The notes beneath the pieces were generated by a model. That model had not been told where the DNA came from and did not search any database. It saw nothing but the letters and a program-made list of their open reading frames with translations. Shown one piece after another: positions 1 to 6,850 of a stretch of 12,316 nucleotides of DNA. This DNA is from Promethearchaeota archaeon (GTDB lineage: Archaea; Asgardarchaeota; Lokiarchaeia; Sigyniarchaeales; SOKP01), in assembly GCA_030606095.1 (NCBI GenBank), contig JAUWHC010000037.1, forward strand, positions 1 to 12,316, read 5' to 3'. A program made the translations under genes and the position numbers. The first letter of the stretch is position 1; the number at the start of each line of letters is the position of its first letter.

Positions 1-117
1 ATAAGGTAGAAATTCAGTGATCACAAGTAAGAGCATAATAAACCCTCGTGCATGATCGATCCAATAATGTCTTTTTCTTTGTTGCTCTCCTTCAATAATT
101 AATTTCTCATCACTCAT
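1..117 (-). CDS. N-terminus of a membrane protein, possibly acyltransferase-like (partial)
   Basis: Reading leftward from an ATG at 117, 39 codons stay open to the window edge, so only the N-terminus is present. The protein begins MSDEKLII, has a charged cytoplasmic stretch (EGEQQRKRHYW), then IDHARGFIMLLLVITEFLP, the start of a membrane span. A basic segment followed by a W/S-IDxxRG motif entering the first span is typical of the heparan-alpha-glucosaminide N-acetyltransferase (DUF1624/DUF5009) and acyltransferase-3 membrane families; that assignment is inference from about 20 residues. It is divergent from the GNAT gene at 252, with 134 bp between them. A TATA-like box on the minus strand (141-150) sits about 28 nt before the ATG, so the transcript may be leaderless or nearly so. 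Another ATG at about 126 leads into a stop after five codons and is not the start. Confidence 0.7.
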   Translation of the reverse strand, partial: MSDEKLIIEGEQQRKRHYWIDHARGFIMLLLVITEFLPY

Positions 118-140
118 ATTTGATCATGGTTTTTTATTTT

Positions 141-150
141 GTATAAAAAT
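141..150 (-). promoter_or_regulatory. TATA-like box for the leftmost gene
   Basis: On the minus strand the sequence reads ATTTTTATAC, centred about 28 nt upstream of the ATG at 117. That is the spacing expected between an archaeal TATA box and a transcription start at or beside the start codon. The surroundings are AT-rich throughout, so chance matches are easy. Confidence 0.35.
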
Positions 151-251
151 TAATTAAGTAAATTATTTTAATAGATATTTACGGTTTTATTATATTTAAG
201 TGTGTAAAATTTTATCTTTACTTTGAAGTTGACTTTTAAGTGTTTTAAATA

Positions 252-1394
252 ATGGTAAATATTATTTATCGTCATTACAAAAAAGGCGATGACGGACAGC
301 TAGCAGATCTATTCAATCGAGCATTTCAAATGAATGGGGTGGGCATTGTTCGAACTTCTGAAGAATGGAATTGGAGATATGTCAAGTCACCCTATTTTAA
401 ACCAGAGATGATTCAAATTGCTGAAGACGTTGAAAAAAATAAGATAGTGGGGGCAATTCACGTAAATTTAGTTGAAGCCATCATTTTTAATTCTAAAAAT
501 TATTTAATTGGAGATATTAACGATGTTTCATGCCATCCCGATTATACTCGTAAAGGAATTGCTACTAACCTAATGGAAATGGCTATGAAATACATGAAAA
601 AAAGAAATTGCGATCTTTCAATTTTATCAGCAGATTATAAGGGATTTGCTAGATCAAAGATTTACTTGAAATTCGGCTACATTGATGTTGATAAAGAACT
701 TATGCTGATTAATTTTCCAAATTTATTTAAATTGTTTAAAGATCTTAAAAAATTAGCTTCATTATTTCCAATTTTTTTTGTTATTTCGTATTTTCCACGC
801 TTTATTTATAGAATCCTTCTGAAACTTAGCAAAAATTTTAACGATATTTCTTACGAGATTGTCAATAATAAGCATTTTGAGTATATGAACGCTGCGAACA
901 AAATTATTAAAAAGTTTTACACTGGCGTTACTCCGTATGATAAAGATAAATTTACTTGGGCACGAATTAATGTACCAGCAGAAAGACTCAAACCTACCTA
1001 TATAATAATACGAAAAAAGGAAGAAATAATAGGTGGTGCCGTAATAACTCATAGAAATCTACATTCGTTTAAATATGGTCTTAAAATTAGAATTGGAATT
1101 GTTCATGAAGTATTTTTAGATAAAAGTCAATTTAAGAATAAACGAGATTTGCATTTTGGATATATTTTTCTAATTGATAAGATATTAAAAGCCGCTACTA
1201 GAAGGAATATCGGAGTCTTAATTTACAGTTCCTGTTATAGTGACATTGATTTAATTAACGCATTGAAATCATTGAAGTTTTTAAAATTTGGATCAGGAAC
1301 GATTATGATGAAAAAGCTAAACGAAGAAATAAAGAGTTTAAAGCCAAAAAAACCACTATATTTGCCTACATATATAACCTTCTCAACTCCTTAA
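252..1394 (+). CDS. GNAT-family N-acetyltransferase
   Basis: Probable acetyl-CoA-dependent N-acetyltransferase in the cytoplasm; the substrate cannot be read from the sequence. The N-terminal half (about residues 5-150) has GNAT features: an early EEWNWRYVKSPYFKPE segment, a core strand GDINDVSCHPDYTR (88-100), then the acetyl-CoA pyrophosphate loop RKGIATNL (100-107) and an amphipathic helix, ending with a KIYLKFGYI segment (136-144) like the last strand of the fold. Residues about 160-195 are hydrophobic and basic. The C-terminal half (about 200-370) could be a second, degenerate GNAT domain: KEEIIGGAVITHR resembles a GNAT central strand and FLKFGSGTIMMKK a last strand. At 380 residues it is over twice a single GNAT domain, recalling tandem or Eis-like proteins. 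A TATA-like TTATTATATTTAAG (about 187-200) precedes it. The next gene, the M20 amidohydrolase, follows after 84 bp on the same strand; co-transcription is possible but unproven. Confidence 0.8.
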   Translation: MVNIIYRHYKKGDDGQLADLFNRAFQMNGVGIVRTSEEWNWRYVKSPYFKPEMIQIAEDVEKNKIVGAIHVNLVEAIIFNSKNYLIGDINDVSCHPDYTRKGIATNLMEMAMKYMKKRNCDLSILSADYKGFARSKIYLKFGYIDVDKELMLINFPNLFKLFKDLKKLASLFPIFFVISYFPRFIYRILLKLSKNFNDISYEIVNNKHFEYMNAANKIIKKFYTGVTPYDKDKFTWARINVPAERLKPTYIIIRKKEEIIGGAVITHRNLHSFKYGLKIRIGIVHEVFLDKSQFKNKRDLHFGYIFLIDKILKAATRRNIGVLIYSSCYSDIDLINALKSLKFLKFGSGTIMMKKLNEEIKSLKPKKPLYLPTYITFSTP

Positions 1395-1478
1395 AGTGTT
1401 TTTAAGTAGAATGAAGATAAACTAAATCAATTTTTTTTAAAAATAAAAATTATTAATAAATAAACATTTTGGTAATTT

Positions 1479-2906
1479 ATGTTTAGACAAGCTATTAAAT
1501 GTGTAAAAGCTCACCAAGATTTATTGATTGATGTCAGTGATCAGATTTGGGGGTTCGCAGAGTTAGGTTTAAAAGAATTTAAATCTTCAAAATTATTGGC
1601 AAAAACACTTGACGAAGCAGGTTTTGCAGTAAAAATGGGAGTTGCAGATATGCCAACTGCCTTTTACGCTGATTATGGAGAAGGGAAGCCTGTTATCGGA
1701 ATTTTAGGAGAATACGATGCTTTGCCAGGGCTCAGTCAAAAAGCACAACCGTTTCGGGAAGTTGTACTAAAAGGTGCACCAGGTCATGGTTGCGGTCATA
1801 ACCTATTAGGAGTAGGTTCGTTAGGAGCAGTATTAGCAGTTAAAGAAGCGATTGATTTGGGTAGTGTAAAGGGAACCATCCGTTATTATGGTTGTCCCGC
1901 AGAGGAGATTTTTAACGCAAAGGGTTACATGATAAGAGAAGGATTATTTGACGATGTGGATATATCAATGACATGGCATCCTGGGTTCTTAAACATGTTA
2001 ACCTTGATGAGCGCCTTATCAATGAATTCAGTTGTTTTTAAATTTCATGGACGCACTGCTCACGCTGCAGGAGACCCTCAGAATGGTAGAAGCGCTTTAG
2101 ATGCTGTTGAGTTAATGAATATAGGAGCTAATTTTATGCGCGAACATATGATTTCTGACGCAAGATTACATTATGTAATAACTAATGGTGGTGAAACTCC
2201 AAATGTAGTGCCTTCAGAAGCAGCAGTGCATTATTTTGTGCGTGCTCCAAAACGCCACCAAGTAGACGCTTTATATAAAAGGCTTATTAAAATAGCTGAA
2301 GGGGCGACATTGATGACCGAAACTTCAATGGAAATCGATTTTTTAAGCGGCACATACAATACAAGGTATAATCAAGTAGTCGACGAAGTGATTTCAAATT
2401 CCATGAAAACAGTAGGCACGCCGAGATTTAACAAAGAAGATATTGCGTTTGCAAATGAACTTAAAAAGTCACTACCAGAGAATTCAATGGAAGGCTATTA
2501 TAGATTAATACCTCCTGACATGCTGGAGATGGCTAAAGCAATTCTAAGCCAACCCTTAAACAAAATCATAATTCCCCCAATTGGAAAAGGTAAAGTGATG
2601 CCTGGTTCCACAGATGTGGCAGATGTTTCTTGGAAAGTACCGCTGGGTGAATTTACTACTGCCTGCGAGATTATAGGTACTCCAGGGCATTCTTGGCAAG
2701 TTGTAGCGACATCAGGGATGGGTATTGGGCATAAGGGGATGTTAACAGCAGCAAAAATATTAGCGTTATCAAGTTTGGAATTTATGGGAAACCCAGAATT
2801 AGTTGAAAAAGCGCGTAAAGAACACGAAAATACACATAAAGACGAGCCGTACAAAACCCCGTTTCCTGAAGGGCTAAAACCTCCTTTTCGCAGATTAAGT
2901 AATTAA
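1479..2906 (+). CDS. M20-family amidohydrolase, AbgB-like
   Basis: Zinc-type metallohydrolase of the M20 peptidase/amidohydrolase group, closest in layout to AbgB, the B subunit of p-aminobenzoyl-glutamate hydrolase; family members cut amide bonds of N-acyl amino acids. The 475-residue length matches AbgB. Visible signatures: GEYDALPG (77-84), the metal-site motif GHGCGHNLLG (102-111), CPAEEIFNAKG with the paired glutamates (139-149), WHPG (166-169), the dimerisation-domain start FHGRTAHAAGDPQNGRSALDAV (split at 189-210, with His190 and His195), GGETPNVVP (237-245), GSTDVADVSW (376-385), TPGHSW (401-406) and the late GIGHKGM (415-421) carrying a final ligand His. All expected metal-site residues appear intact. 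A GGTAAT sequence lies just before the ATG. In E. coli AbgB pairs with AbgA; no AbgA-like partner is in this window, so it may act alone or on another amide. Two poly-T runs follow the stop. Confidence 0.88.
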   Translation: MFRQAIKCVKAHQDLLIDVSDQIWGFAELGLKEFKSSKLLAKTLDEAGFAVKMGVADMPTAFYADYGEGKPVIGILGEYDALPGLSQKAQPFREVVLKGAPGHGCGHNLLGVGSLGAVLAVKEAIDLGSVKGTIRYYGCPAEEIFNAKGYMIREGLFDDVDISMTWHPGFLNMLTLMSALSMNSVVFKFHGRTAHAAGDPQNGRSALDAVELMNIGANFMREHMISDARLHYVITNGGETPNVVPSEAAVHYFVRAPKRHQVDALYKRLIKIAEGATLMTETSMEIDFLSGTYNTRYNQVVDEVISNSMKTVGTPRFNKEDIAFANELKKSLPENSMEGYYRLIPPDMLEMAKAILSQPLNKIIIPPIGKGKVMPGSTDVADVSWKVPLGEFTTACEIIGTPGHSWQVVATSGMGIGHKGMLTAAKILALSSLEFMGNPELVEKARKEHENTHKDEPYKTPFPEGLKPPFRRLSN

Positions 2907-2908
2907 GC

Positions 2909-2936
2909 TTTTTTTTGAACTAATTATTTTTTTTTT
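2909..2936 (+). terminator. Poly-T terminator region after the M20 gene
   Basis: Immediately after the TAA at 2904-2906 come a run of eight T (2909-2916) and a run of ten T (2927-2936) with no stable hairpin. Archaeal RNA polymerase is known to stop at U-rich tracts without needing a stem-loop, so this is a good candidate 3' end for the 252-2906 transcript. Confidence 0.5.
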
Positions 2937-3018
2937 CCTTTTAATTCTTATAAGTTGAATCAAAAACTGGTCTCTCTAAGAGATTAATATACTACTCTAT
3001 TTTCTAAATTAAGAATAA

Positions 3019-3318
3019 ATGAAATGTGAAAAAGATATGAGTAAAGTAATAAAATGGCAATATTCCGATTTTTTTGAACCAAGAAGAGAAAAGCTTGTAA
3101 ATATTCTTCTTAGCGAGATAATTTTTTTGAAAAGTCAAATAAAAAAATCTAATATTGGCAAAAAAACCCAATACCTTGAAATCGGGTTGGATAAGTTAGA
3201 ATATCTTCTAAATACTCTAAAAAAAAGCGATATCGATTTATCCGACAAAGATTTTGATAAAGTAATAATGATAATCTATCATGTATTCGAAGAGATTACT
3301 AATAAATTGAATTGCTAA
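3019..3318 (+). CDS. Small uncharacterised helical protein
   Basis: Not recognised. The 99-residue product has no membrane span and no cysteine motif. It begins with an aromatic-rich patch (IKWQYSDFFEPRREK, about residues 11-25), continues with long amphipathic helices rich in Leu, Ile, Lys and Asp (about 26-97), and ends in NCK-free NKLNC. It looks like a small, soluble helical bundle, perhaps a partner protein. Two starts are possible: the ATG at 3019, and an in-frame ATG at 3037 preceded by GTGA seven bases upstream, giving a 93-residue protein starting MSKVIKWQYSD. The second has the better ribosome site; the longer form is reported. A TATA-like TTAATATA lies near 2984-2991. It stands alone between the poly-T tracts of the M20 gene and the convergent SDR gene, whose stop is 65 bp away. 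Confidence 0.6.
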   Translation: MKCEKDMSKVIKWQYSDFFEPRREKLVNILLSEIIFLKSQIKKSNIGKKTQYLEIGLDKLEYLLNTLKKSDIDLSDKDFDKVIMIIYHVFEEITNKLNC

Positions 3319-3383
3319 TTAAAAGCTAAGCTAAAAGAAGAGAAATTAAAAAAAATAATATAATCTATCAAAATTTATTCTCG

Positions 3384-4328
3384 CTATAAATCTAAGAGTT
3401 CACTTGCAACTCCAGTTATTGCTGGTTTCTGAGGTAATCCTTTTAATAAGTCTGGTCTGAACCTTTCAGCAAGTATTTGAGGTGTGAAAGGGGCTCCGTT
3501 ATTATCAATACGCTTAACCGTGTGCCATCCGCGATAAACCCAAACCTTATCTCCAGCAGCTCTAATTACTTCACCATTGACCCTTCTAGCGCTATCTGAA
3601 GCTAAAAACACGACTAATGGAGCAAAATGCGATGGATTAAACACATCCATTCCTCCTTTTGATTTAGAACTCATAACGCCTACCATTTTAGGCGTGGCAT
3701 CAGTTGTAAGCCTAGTTCTAGCCATTGGTACAACACAATTAACCGTAGCGTATTTTTTTAATTCATCTGCCACAATTAACGTGAACGCCGCAATACCTGC
3801 TTTAGCAGCGCCATAATTAGATTGTCCTATATTACCTAATAATCCTGCATCTGATGCTGTATTGATAATTCTTCCAAAGGTTTTTAACTTAGGATCTGCT
3901 TTACCTCTCTTCCTAAAGTATTCTGCCGCGTGTCTAACCATATTAAACGTGCCTTTAAGATGGACTGCGATAACGCCGTCAAATTCTTCCTCTGTCATGT
4001 TAAAAATCATTCTGTCACGTAGGATACCCGCATTATTAACAACGATATCTAAATGTCCAAATTCCGAAACTGCCTGATCTATCATCCCTTTTGCTTTATA
4101 AAAATCTGTTACAGAATCGTAATTTCCTACGGCTTTAACGCCAAGCTTTTTACATTCCTCGGCAACCAAATCAGCTACCTGGGCTTTATCGCCCGTTCCG
4201 TCAAATGCCGCACCTAAATCATTTATCACTAAGTTACAACCTTCTTTTGCCATAGCTAGCGCTTCTTCACGGCCTAAACCACGACCAGCGCCAGTAATAA
4301 TGGCAACTTTTCCATCTAACATACCCAT
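3384..4328 (-). CDS. Short-chain dehydrogenase, (3R)-hydroxyacyl-CoA dehydrogenase type
   Basis: Classical SDR oxidoreductase of 314 residues that most resembles the dehydrogenase domain of peroxisomal multifunctional enzyme 2 (HSD17B4), which oxidises (3R)-hydroxyacyl-CoA with NAD. Seen: the cofactor motif TGAGRGLG (12-19), VINDLGAAFDGTG with Asp37 at the end of the second strand (favours NAD over NADP), NYDSV (69-73), NNAGILRDR (98-106), catalytic Ser159 in NTASDAG, and Tyr172/Lys176 in SNYGAAK. The INDLGA and NNAGILRDR segments are the family clues. A C-terminal extension (about 262-314, WVYRGWHTVKRIDNNGAPFT) goes beyond the core SDR fold. The start at 4328 is supported by GTGAT five bases upstream; an ATG two codons later is less well placed. 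The gene is richer in GC than its surroundings (31 of 60 bases in 4141-4200). It stands alone, so a link to the acyl-CoA genes at 5679-8501 is functional inference only. Confidence 0.85.
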   Translation of the reverse strand: MGMLDGKVAIITGAGRGLGREEALAMAKEGCNLVINDLGAAFDGTGDKAQVADLVAEECKKLGVKAVGNYDSVTDFYKAKGMIDQAVSEFGHLDIVVNNAGILRDRMIFNMTEEEFDGVIAVHLKGTFNMVRHAAEYFRKRGKADPKLKTFGRIINTASDAGLLGNIGQSNYGAAKAGIAAFTLIVADELKKYATVNCVVPMARTRLTTDATPKMVGVMSSKSKGGMDVFNPSHFAPLVVFLASDSARRVNGEVIRAAGDKVWVYRGWHTVKRIDNNGAPFTPQILAERFRPDLLKGLPQKPAITGVASELLDL

Positions 4329-4333
4329 TTTTT

Positions 4334-4338
4334 ATCAC
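4334..4338 (-). promoter_or_regulatory. Ribosome binding site of the SDR gene
   Basis: GTGAT on the minus strand, five bases before the ATG at 4328. It is complementary to the conserved 3' end of archaeal 16S rRNA (ATCACCTCC) and decides the start in favour of the first of two nearby ATGs. Confidence 0.55.
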
Positions 4339-4428
4339 TTATAAAATTTTAAGATTGATTTCTAATATGTAAAATTCAATTACAAAGTTAAAAAATCTTA
4401 AGAATTTTAATAAATTCAATCAAGTACG

Positions 4429-4438
4429 ATATATAAAA
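4429..4438 (+). promoter_or_regulatory. TATA-like box for the 4467 membrane gene
   Basis: ATATATAAAA lies 29-38 bases before the TTG start at 4467. A transcription start about 26 nt downstream of its centre would fall near 4459, giving a very short leader. Confidence 0.4.
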
Positions 4439-4466
4439 AAAATTAAGGAAAAAGTTAGGGAGATTA

Positions 4467-4985
4467 TTGGAAACTATAACCCATAACCTTGTTGGAATTG
4501 TTATTCAAATTTTATGTTTTAAATTTTTAATCTTTCCTTGGAATCTTATATGGACCATTTTTTTCGCGTTTATTTCTCATATATTTGTTGATGGCATAGC
4601 GATAATTACTTACCATACGCCAGACGCTCAAAAAGGAGATAAATTTTGGCTTGTTTGGCATTATATCATATATGGTGTATCATTGCTATCAATAATCATT
4701 TTCATAATCCCTTATTGGCTAGGCATGATATTTGCCAACATTATCGATATTTGGGATTGGTTAATTTTAAGACCAATTCAAAAGAGGATCCGAAAAAAAA
4801 ATCCAGAATCTAAATGGGGTGACAAATATTACTTACATCGGACTGTTGATTGGGTAAGAGACAAACTATTTTTTTGGCTTCCAGTAAGGAATTATAAGAA
4901 GTCTGGCATATTGATCGAAATCTTTATAATTATAACTTTATCCATTATTTTAGGGTTCCTAGGAGCATCTCTTTTTATCACATAA
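4467..4985 (+). CDS. Uncharacterised integral membrane protein with His/Asp motifs
   Basis: Not firmly recognised. The 172-residue product has hydrophobic segments at about 8-24, 28-48, 66-98 (probably one long or two short spans) and 148-170. Polar residues placed in or at the membrane edge look deliberate: ITHNLVG (4-10), SHIFVDG (37-43), YHTPD (49-53), WLVWHY (61-66), NIIDIWDW (91-98) and a loop YYLHRTVDW (121-129). A TH near the N-terminus, H and D in the second span, a DxxD and a later HR recall YdjM/DUF457-type membrane-bound metal-dependent hydrolases, but this is inference from residue spacing. The start is a TTG at 4467, supported by AGGGAG at 4457-4462; no ATG or GTG is suitably placed. 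Its 3' end overlaps the convergent GIY-YIG gene by 8 bp. Confidence 0.65.
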   Translation: METITHNLVGIVIQILCFKFLIFPWNLIWTIFFAFISHIFVDGIAIITYHTPDAQKGDKFWLVWHYIIYGVSLLSIIIFIIPYWLGMIFANIIDIWDWLILRPIQKRIRKKNPESKWGDKYYLHRTVDWVRDKLFFWLPVRNYKKSGILIEIFIIITLSIILGFLGASLFIT

Positions 4986-5370
4986 ATTTTTTAAATTCCT
5001 TAAAGTAAAACAAATGACTCTTACAGGAACAATCGGTAGAGCCGAAATTTTTAATAAACGAATCTGAAACCTCCATTATATCTCGAGCAATAACACATTC
5101 TAGTCTCATTAATGAAGGAACAATATATAACTTAGTTATTAAGAAAAATTCGTCGTTTAATAGATAATCAATATGCCAATGAATTTTTTTATTAGCAGAA
5201 TCAGTAAGGTGTCTTTTTACACGATTTTCTAAGGTTGCTGACCCAAAATTTCCCATTGCAGAACCCACATAGAGGTAATAACCTTTGAAGAATGATAAAG
5301 CCCCTAATGCGCCAATTTCAATTTCAACTTTCTTAGATAGAAATAGTACAAGAATGTAACTTCCTTTCAT
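4978..5370 (-). CDS. DUF123 GIY-YIG domain protein
   Basis: A 130-residue protein of the DUF123 group of the GIY-YIG nuclease superfamily, which is widespread in archaea and sometimes attached to endonuclease III-like repair enzymes. Seen: an N-terminal strand KGSYILVLFL, the GIY-YIG counterpart GYYLYVGSAMG (30-40), the conserved Arg of LENRVKRHL (47-55, Arg50), WHIDYLL (65-71), the metal-site Glu candidate in RLECVIA (Glu91), and the DUF123 signature FGSTDCSCKSHLFYF (109-123) with two cysteines and a histidine. The key GIY-YIG residues (Tyr, Gly, Arg, Glu) are present, so nuclease activity is possible; DUF123 members are poorly studied. Its ATG abuts the TAA of the upstream Cys-rich protein (TAAATG), so the two are almost certainly translated from one mRNA. 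The 3' end overlaps the plus-strand membrane gene by 8 bp. Confidence 0.85.
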   Translation of the reverse strand: MKGSYILVLFLSKKVEIEIGALGALSFFKGYYLYVGSAMGNFGSATLENRVKRHLTDSANKKIHWHIDYLLNDEFFLITKLYIVPSLMRLECVIARDIMEVSDSFIKNFGSTDCSCKSHLFYFKEFKKFM

Positions 5371-5544
5371 TTATTTACAAGCTTTTTTATGATCGTGATA
5401 ACATCCATCACAGAAACTTTCGTTGCAATGTTTACAAATATTTGCGCAATTATCGCATATTTGATTGTAGCATTCATGACACTCATAAATTCGATCATTG
5501 GGATTTTCTCCGCAATTTTCACAAATAATTTCTTTACTAGACAT
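5371..5544 (-). CDS. Cys-rich small zinc-binding protein
   Basis: A 57-residue protein with eleven cysteines arranged as five CxxC pairs: 8/11 (CENC), 22/25 (CHEC), 30/33 (CDNC), 37/40 (CKHC) and 45/48 (CDGC), then His50, His52 and Cys56. This spacing suggests at least two zinc sites, as in B-box/ZZ/RING-like cross-brace or double zinc-ribbon folds. It probably binds protein or nucleic acid; no catalytic domain is attached. The ATG at 5544 is chosen because GTGAT (5549-5553) lies four bases upstream; a GTG at 5553 would extend it by three residues but would use that ribosome site as the start codon. It is the first gene of a two-gene operon: its TAA is followed directly by the ATG of the DUF123 GIY-YIG protein, which makes a functional pairing plausible. 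The gene is upstream of and divergent from the acyl-CoA dehydrogenase. Confidence 0.8.
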   Translation of the reverse strand: MSSKEIICENCGENPNDRIYECHECYNQICDNCANICKHCNESFCDGCYHDHKKACK

Positions 5545-5548
5545 TAAA

Positions 5549-5553
5549 ATCAC
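5549..5553 (-). promoter_or_regulatory. Ribosome binding site of the Cys-rich gene
   Basis: GTGAT on the minus strand, four bases before the ATG at 5544. The same motif precedes the SDR gene. It argues for the ATG over the GTG at 5553 as the start. Confidence 0.5.
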
Positions 5554-5678
5554 TTAAATAAAATTTGATTACAGTAAAAATGATAAGAAAAGAAAATAAA
5601 AAAAGCTCTTTATTACTACTTAAATAATTATAAAATAATTTTATAGTATTCACTAAAAACCAAATTAGAGAAACTAAA

Positions 5679-6821
5679 ATGAATAATTTATTTTTTTCTG
5701 AGAAACACTATAATTTACGAGAAGATGTAAGAAAATTATTAAGGAAAGAATTAGAACCAACAAAAAATCAAATCAATAAAAATAATAAAATACCTATCGT
5801 TTTAATCAAAAAATTAGGAAAGAACGGGTTAATTGGACCTTTAATTCCAGAAAAATATAGTGGTTCAGATTTAGGCTTGATTGCACATTGTATGATAACC
5901 GAAGAAATTTCAAAAATCAATGTAGCTATATCAGTAACTCGTACACCTTGTATATTAAATGGATATCTTCTTTATAGATATGGAAATGATTTTCAAAAAG
6001 AAAAGTTTTTGAAAAGAGTAGCAACTGGAGAAAAACTGTGTAGTATCTGTGTTACTGAAGAAGAGGCAGGTTCAAATGTGGCAGGAATTAAGACAAGTGC
6101 GTCAAAAGTTGGACAGAATTATGTTTTAAATGGTTCTAAGAAATTTATAACAAATGCAGGGATAGCAGATTATTATTTCGTTTGGTGCATTACAAGTAAG
6201 AATGTTAACCCTCGTAATGGAATGAGTGTTTTCTTGGTAGAAAAAGACACACCAGGTTTAAATATAGAAAATCCATACGAATTAATGGGAATAAATGGCT
6301 TATATAATGGAACGATTCGACTTGAAAATGTAGAAGTTCCAGAACATAATCTCATTGGTGAAGAAGGAATGGGTTTTCAAAGCTTAATGAATACTTTTAA
6401 TATTGAAAGAATAACGTTAAGTTGCGAATGTAATGGTCTATCTATGGCTGCTTTAGAGGATTCTAAACGCTATGCAAAGAACAGAATTCAATTTAATAAA
6501 CCGATTTCTACCTTTCAACTAATTAAGTTAAAATTAGCTGAAATGGCAACAAAATTACAAGCTGCTCGATTATTGACTTATAATGCCGCAAAGTTAGCGG
6601 AGATGAATAAAAATATAATAAAAGAAGCTTCAATGGCAAAAGTTTTCTCAAGTAAAGCAGCGGTTGAAATCACATCGGAAGCAGTTCAGATTCATGGAGG
6701 AATCGGATACACAGATGTATACTCTGTTGAAAGGTATATGAGAGATGCTAAATTCTTTATGATTGGGGGCGGTACTTCTGAAATTCAGAACTTAGTAATC
6801 GCACGAGAAGAGTTAAAATAA
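5679..6821 (+). CDS. Acyl-CoA dehydrogenase
   Basis: FAD flavoprotein oxidising acyl-CoA to trans-2-enoyl-CoA and passing electrons to ETF. The 380 residues cover the full family length: N-terminal helical domain (about 1-118), middle beta-domain with CVTEEEAGSN (124-133) and KKFITNAGIADYY (154-166), C-terminal helical domain (about 230-380) with YAKNRIQFNKPIS (265-277), QIHGGIGYT (337-345) and RYMRDAKFFMIGGGTSEIQ (352-370). The usual catalytic Glu of the YEGT motif is absent (GGGT, Gly364 at that place), but Glu243 in FNIERITLS sits where isovaleryl- and long-chain acyl-CoA dehydrogenases carry their base, so the enzyme is predicted active with that alternative geometry. Substrate is open: branched, long-chain or alicyclic acyl-CoA. 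A TATA-like TTATAAAATA is near 5629-5638. It is convergent with the hydroxyacyl-CoA dehydrogenase, 29 bp away, so it is a separate transcript. No ETF genes are in the window. Confidence 0.92.
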   Translation: MNNLFFSEKHYNLREDVRKLLRKELEPTKNQINKNNKIPIVLIKKLGKNGLIGPLIPEKYSGSDLGLIAHCMITEEISKINVAISVTRTPCILNGYLLYRYGNDFQKEKFLKRVATGEKLCSICVTEEEAGSNVAGIKTSASKVGQNYVLNGSKKFITNAGIADYYFVWCITSKNVNPRNGMSVFLVEKDTPGLNIENPYELMGINGLYNGTIRLENVEVPEHNLIGEEGMGFQSLMNTFNIERITLSCECNGLSMAALEDSKRYAKNRIQFNKPISTFQLIKLKLAEMATKLQAARLLTYNAAKLAEMNKNIIKEASMAKVFSSKAAVEITSEAVQIHGGIGYTDVYSVERYMRDAKFFMIGGGTSEIQNLVIAREELK

Positions 6822-6850
6822 TAGAAATTTAGAAATTTAAAGTAAAAAAA

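Noticed and set aside
2498..2854. Minus-strand open frame opposite the M20 gene
   Set aside because: It lies wholly antisense to conserved catalytic motifs of the amidohydrolase and shows no recognisable domain.
6829..6843. Short direct repeat AGAAATTT between the convergent genes
   Set aside because: Two 8-bp AT-rich copies in a 29-bp spacer are expected by chance in such composition.
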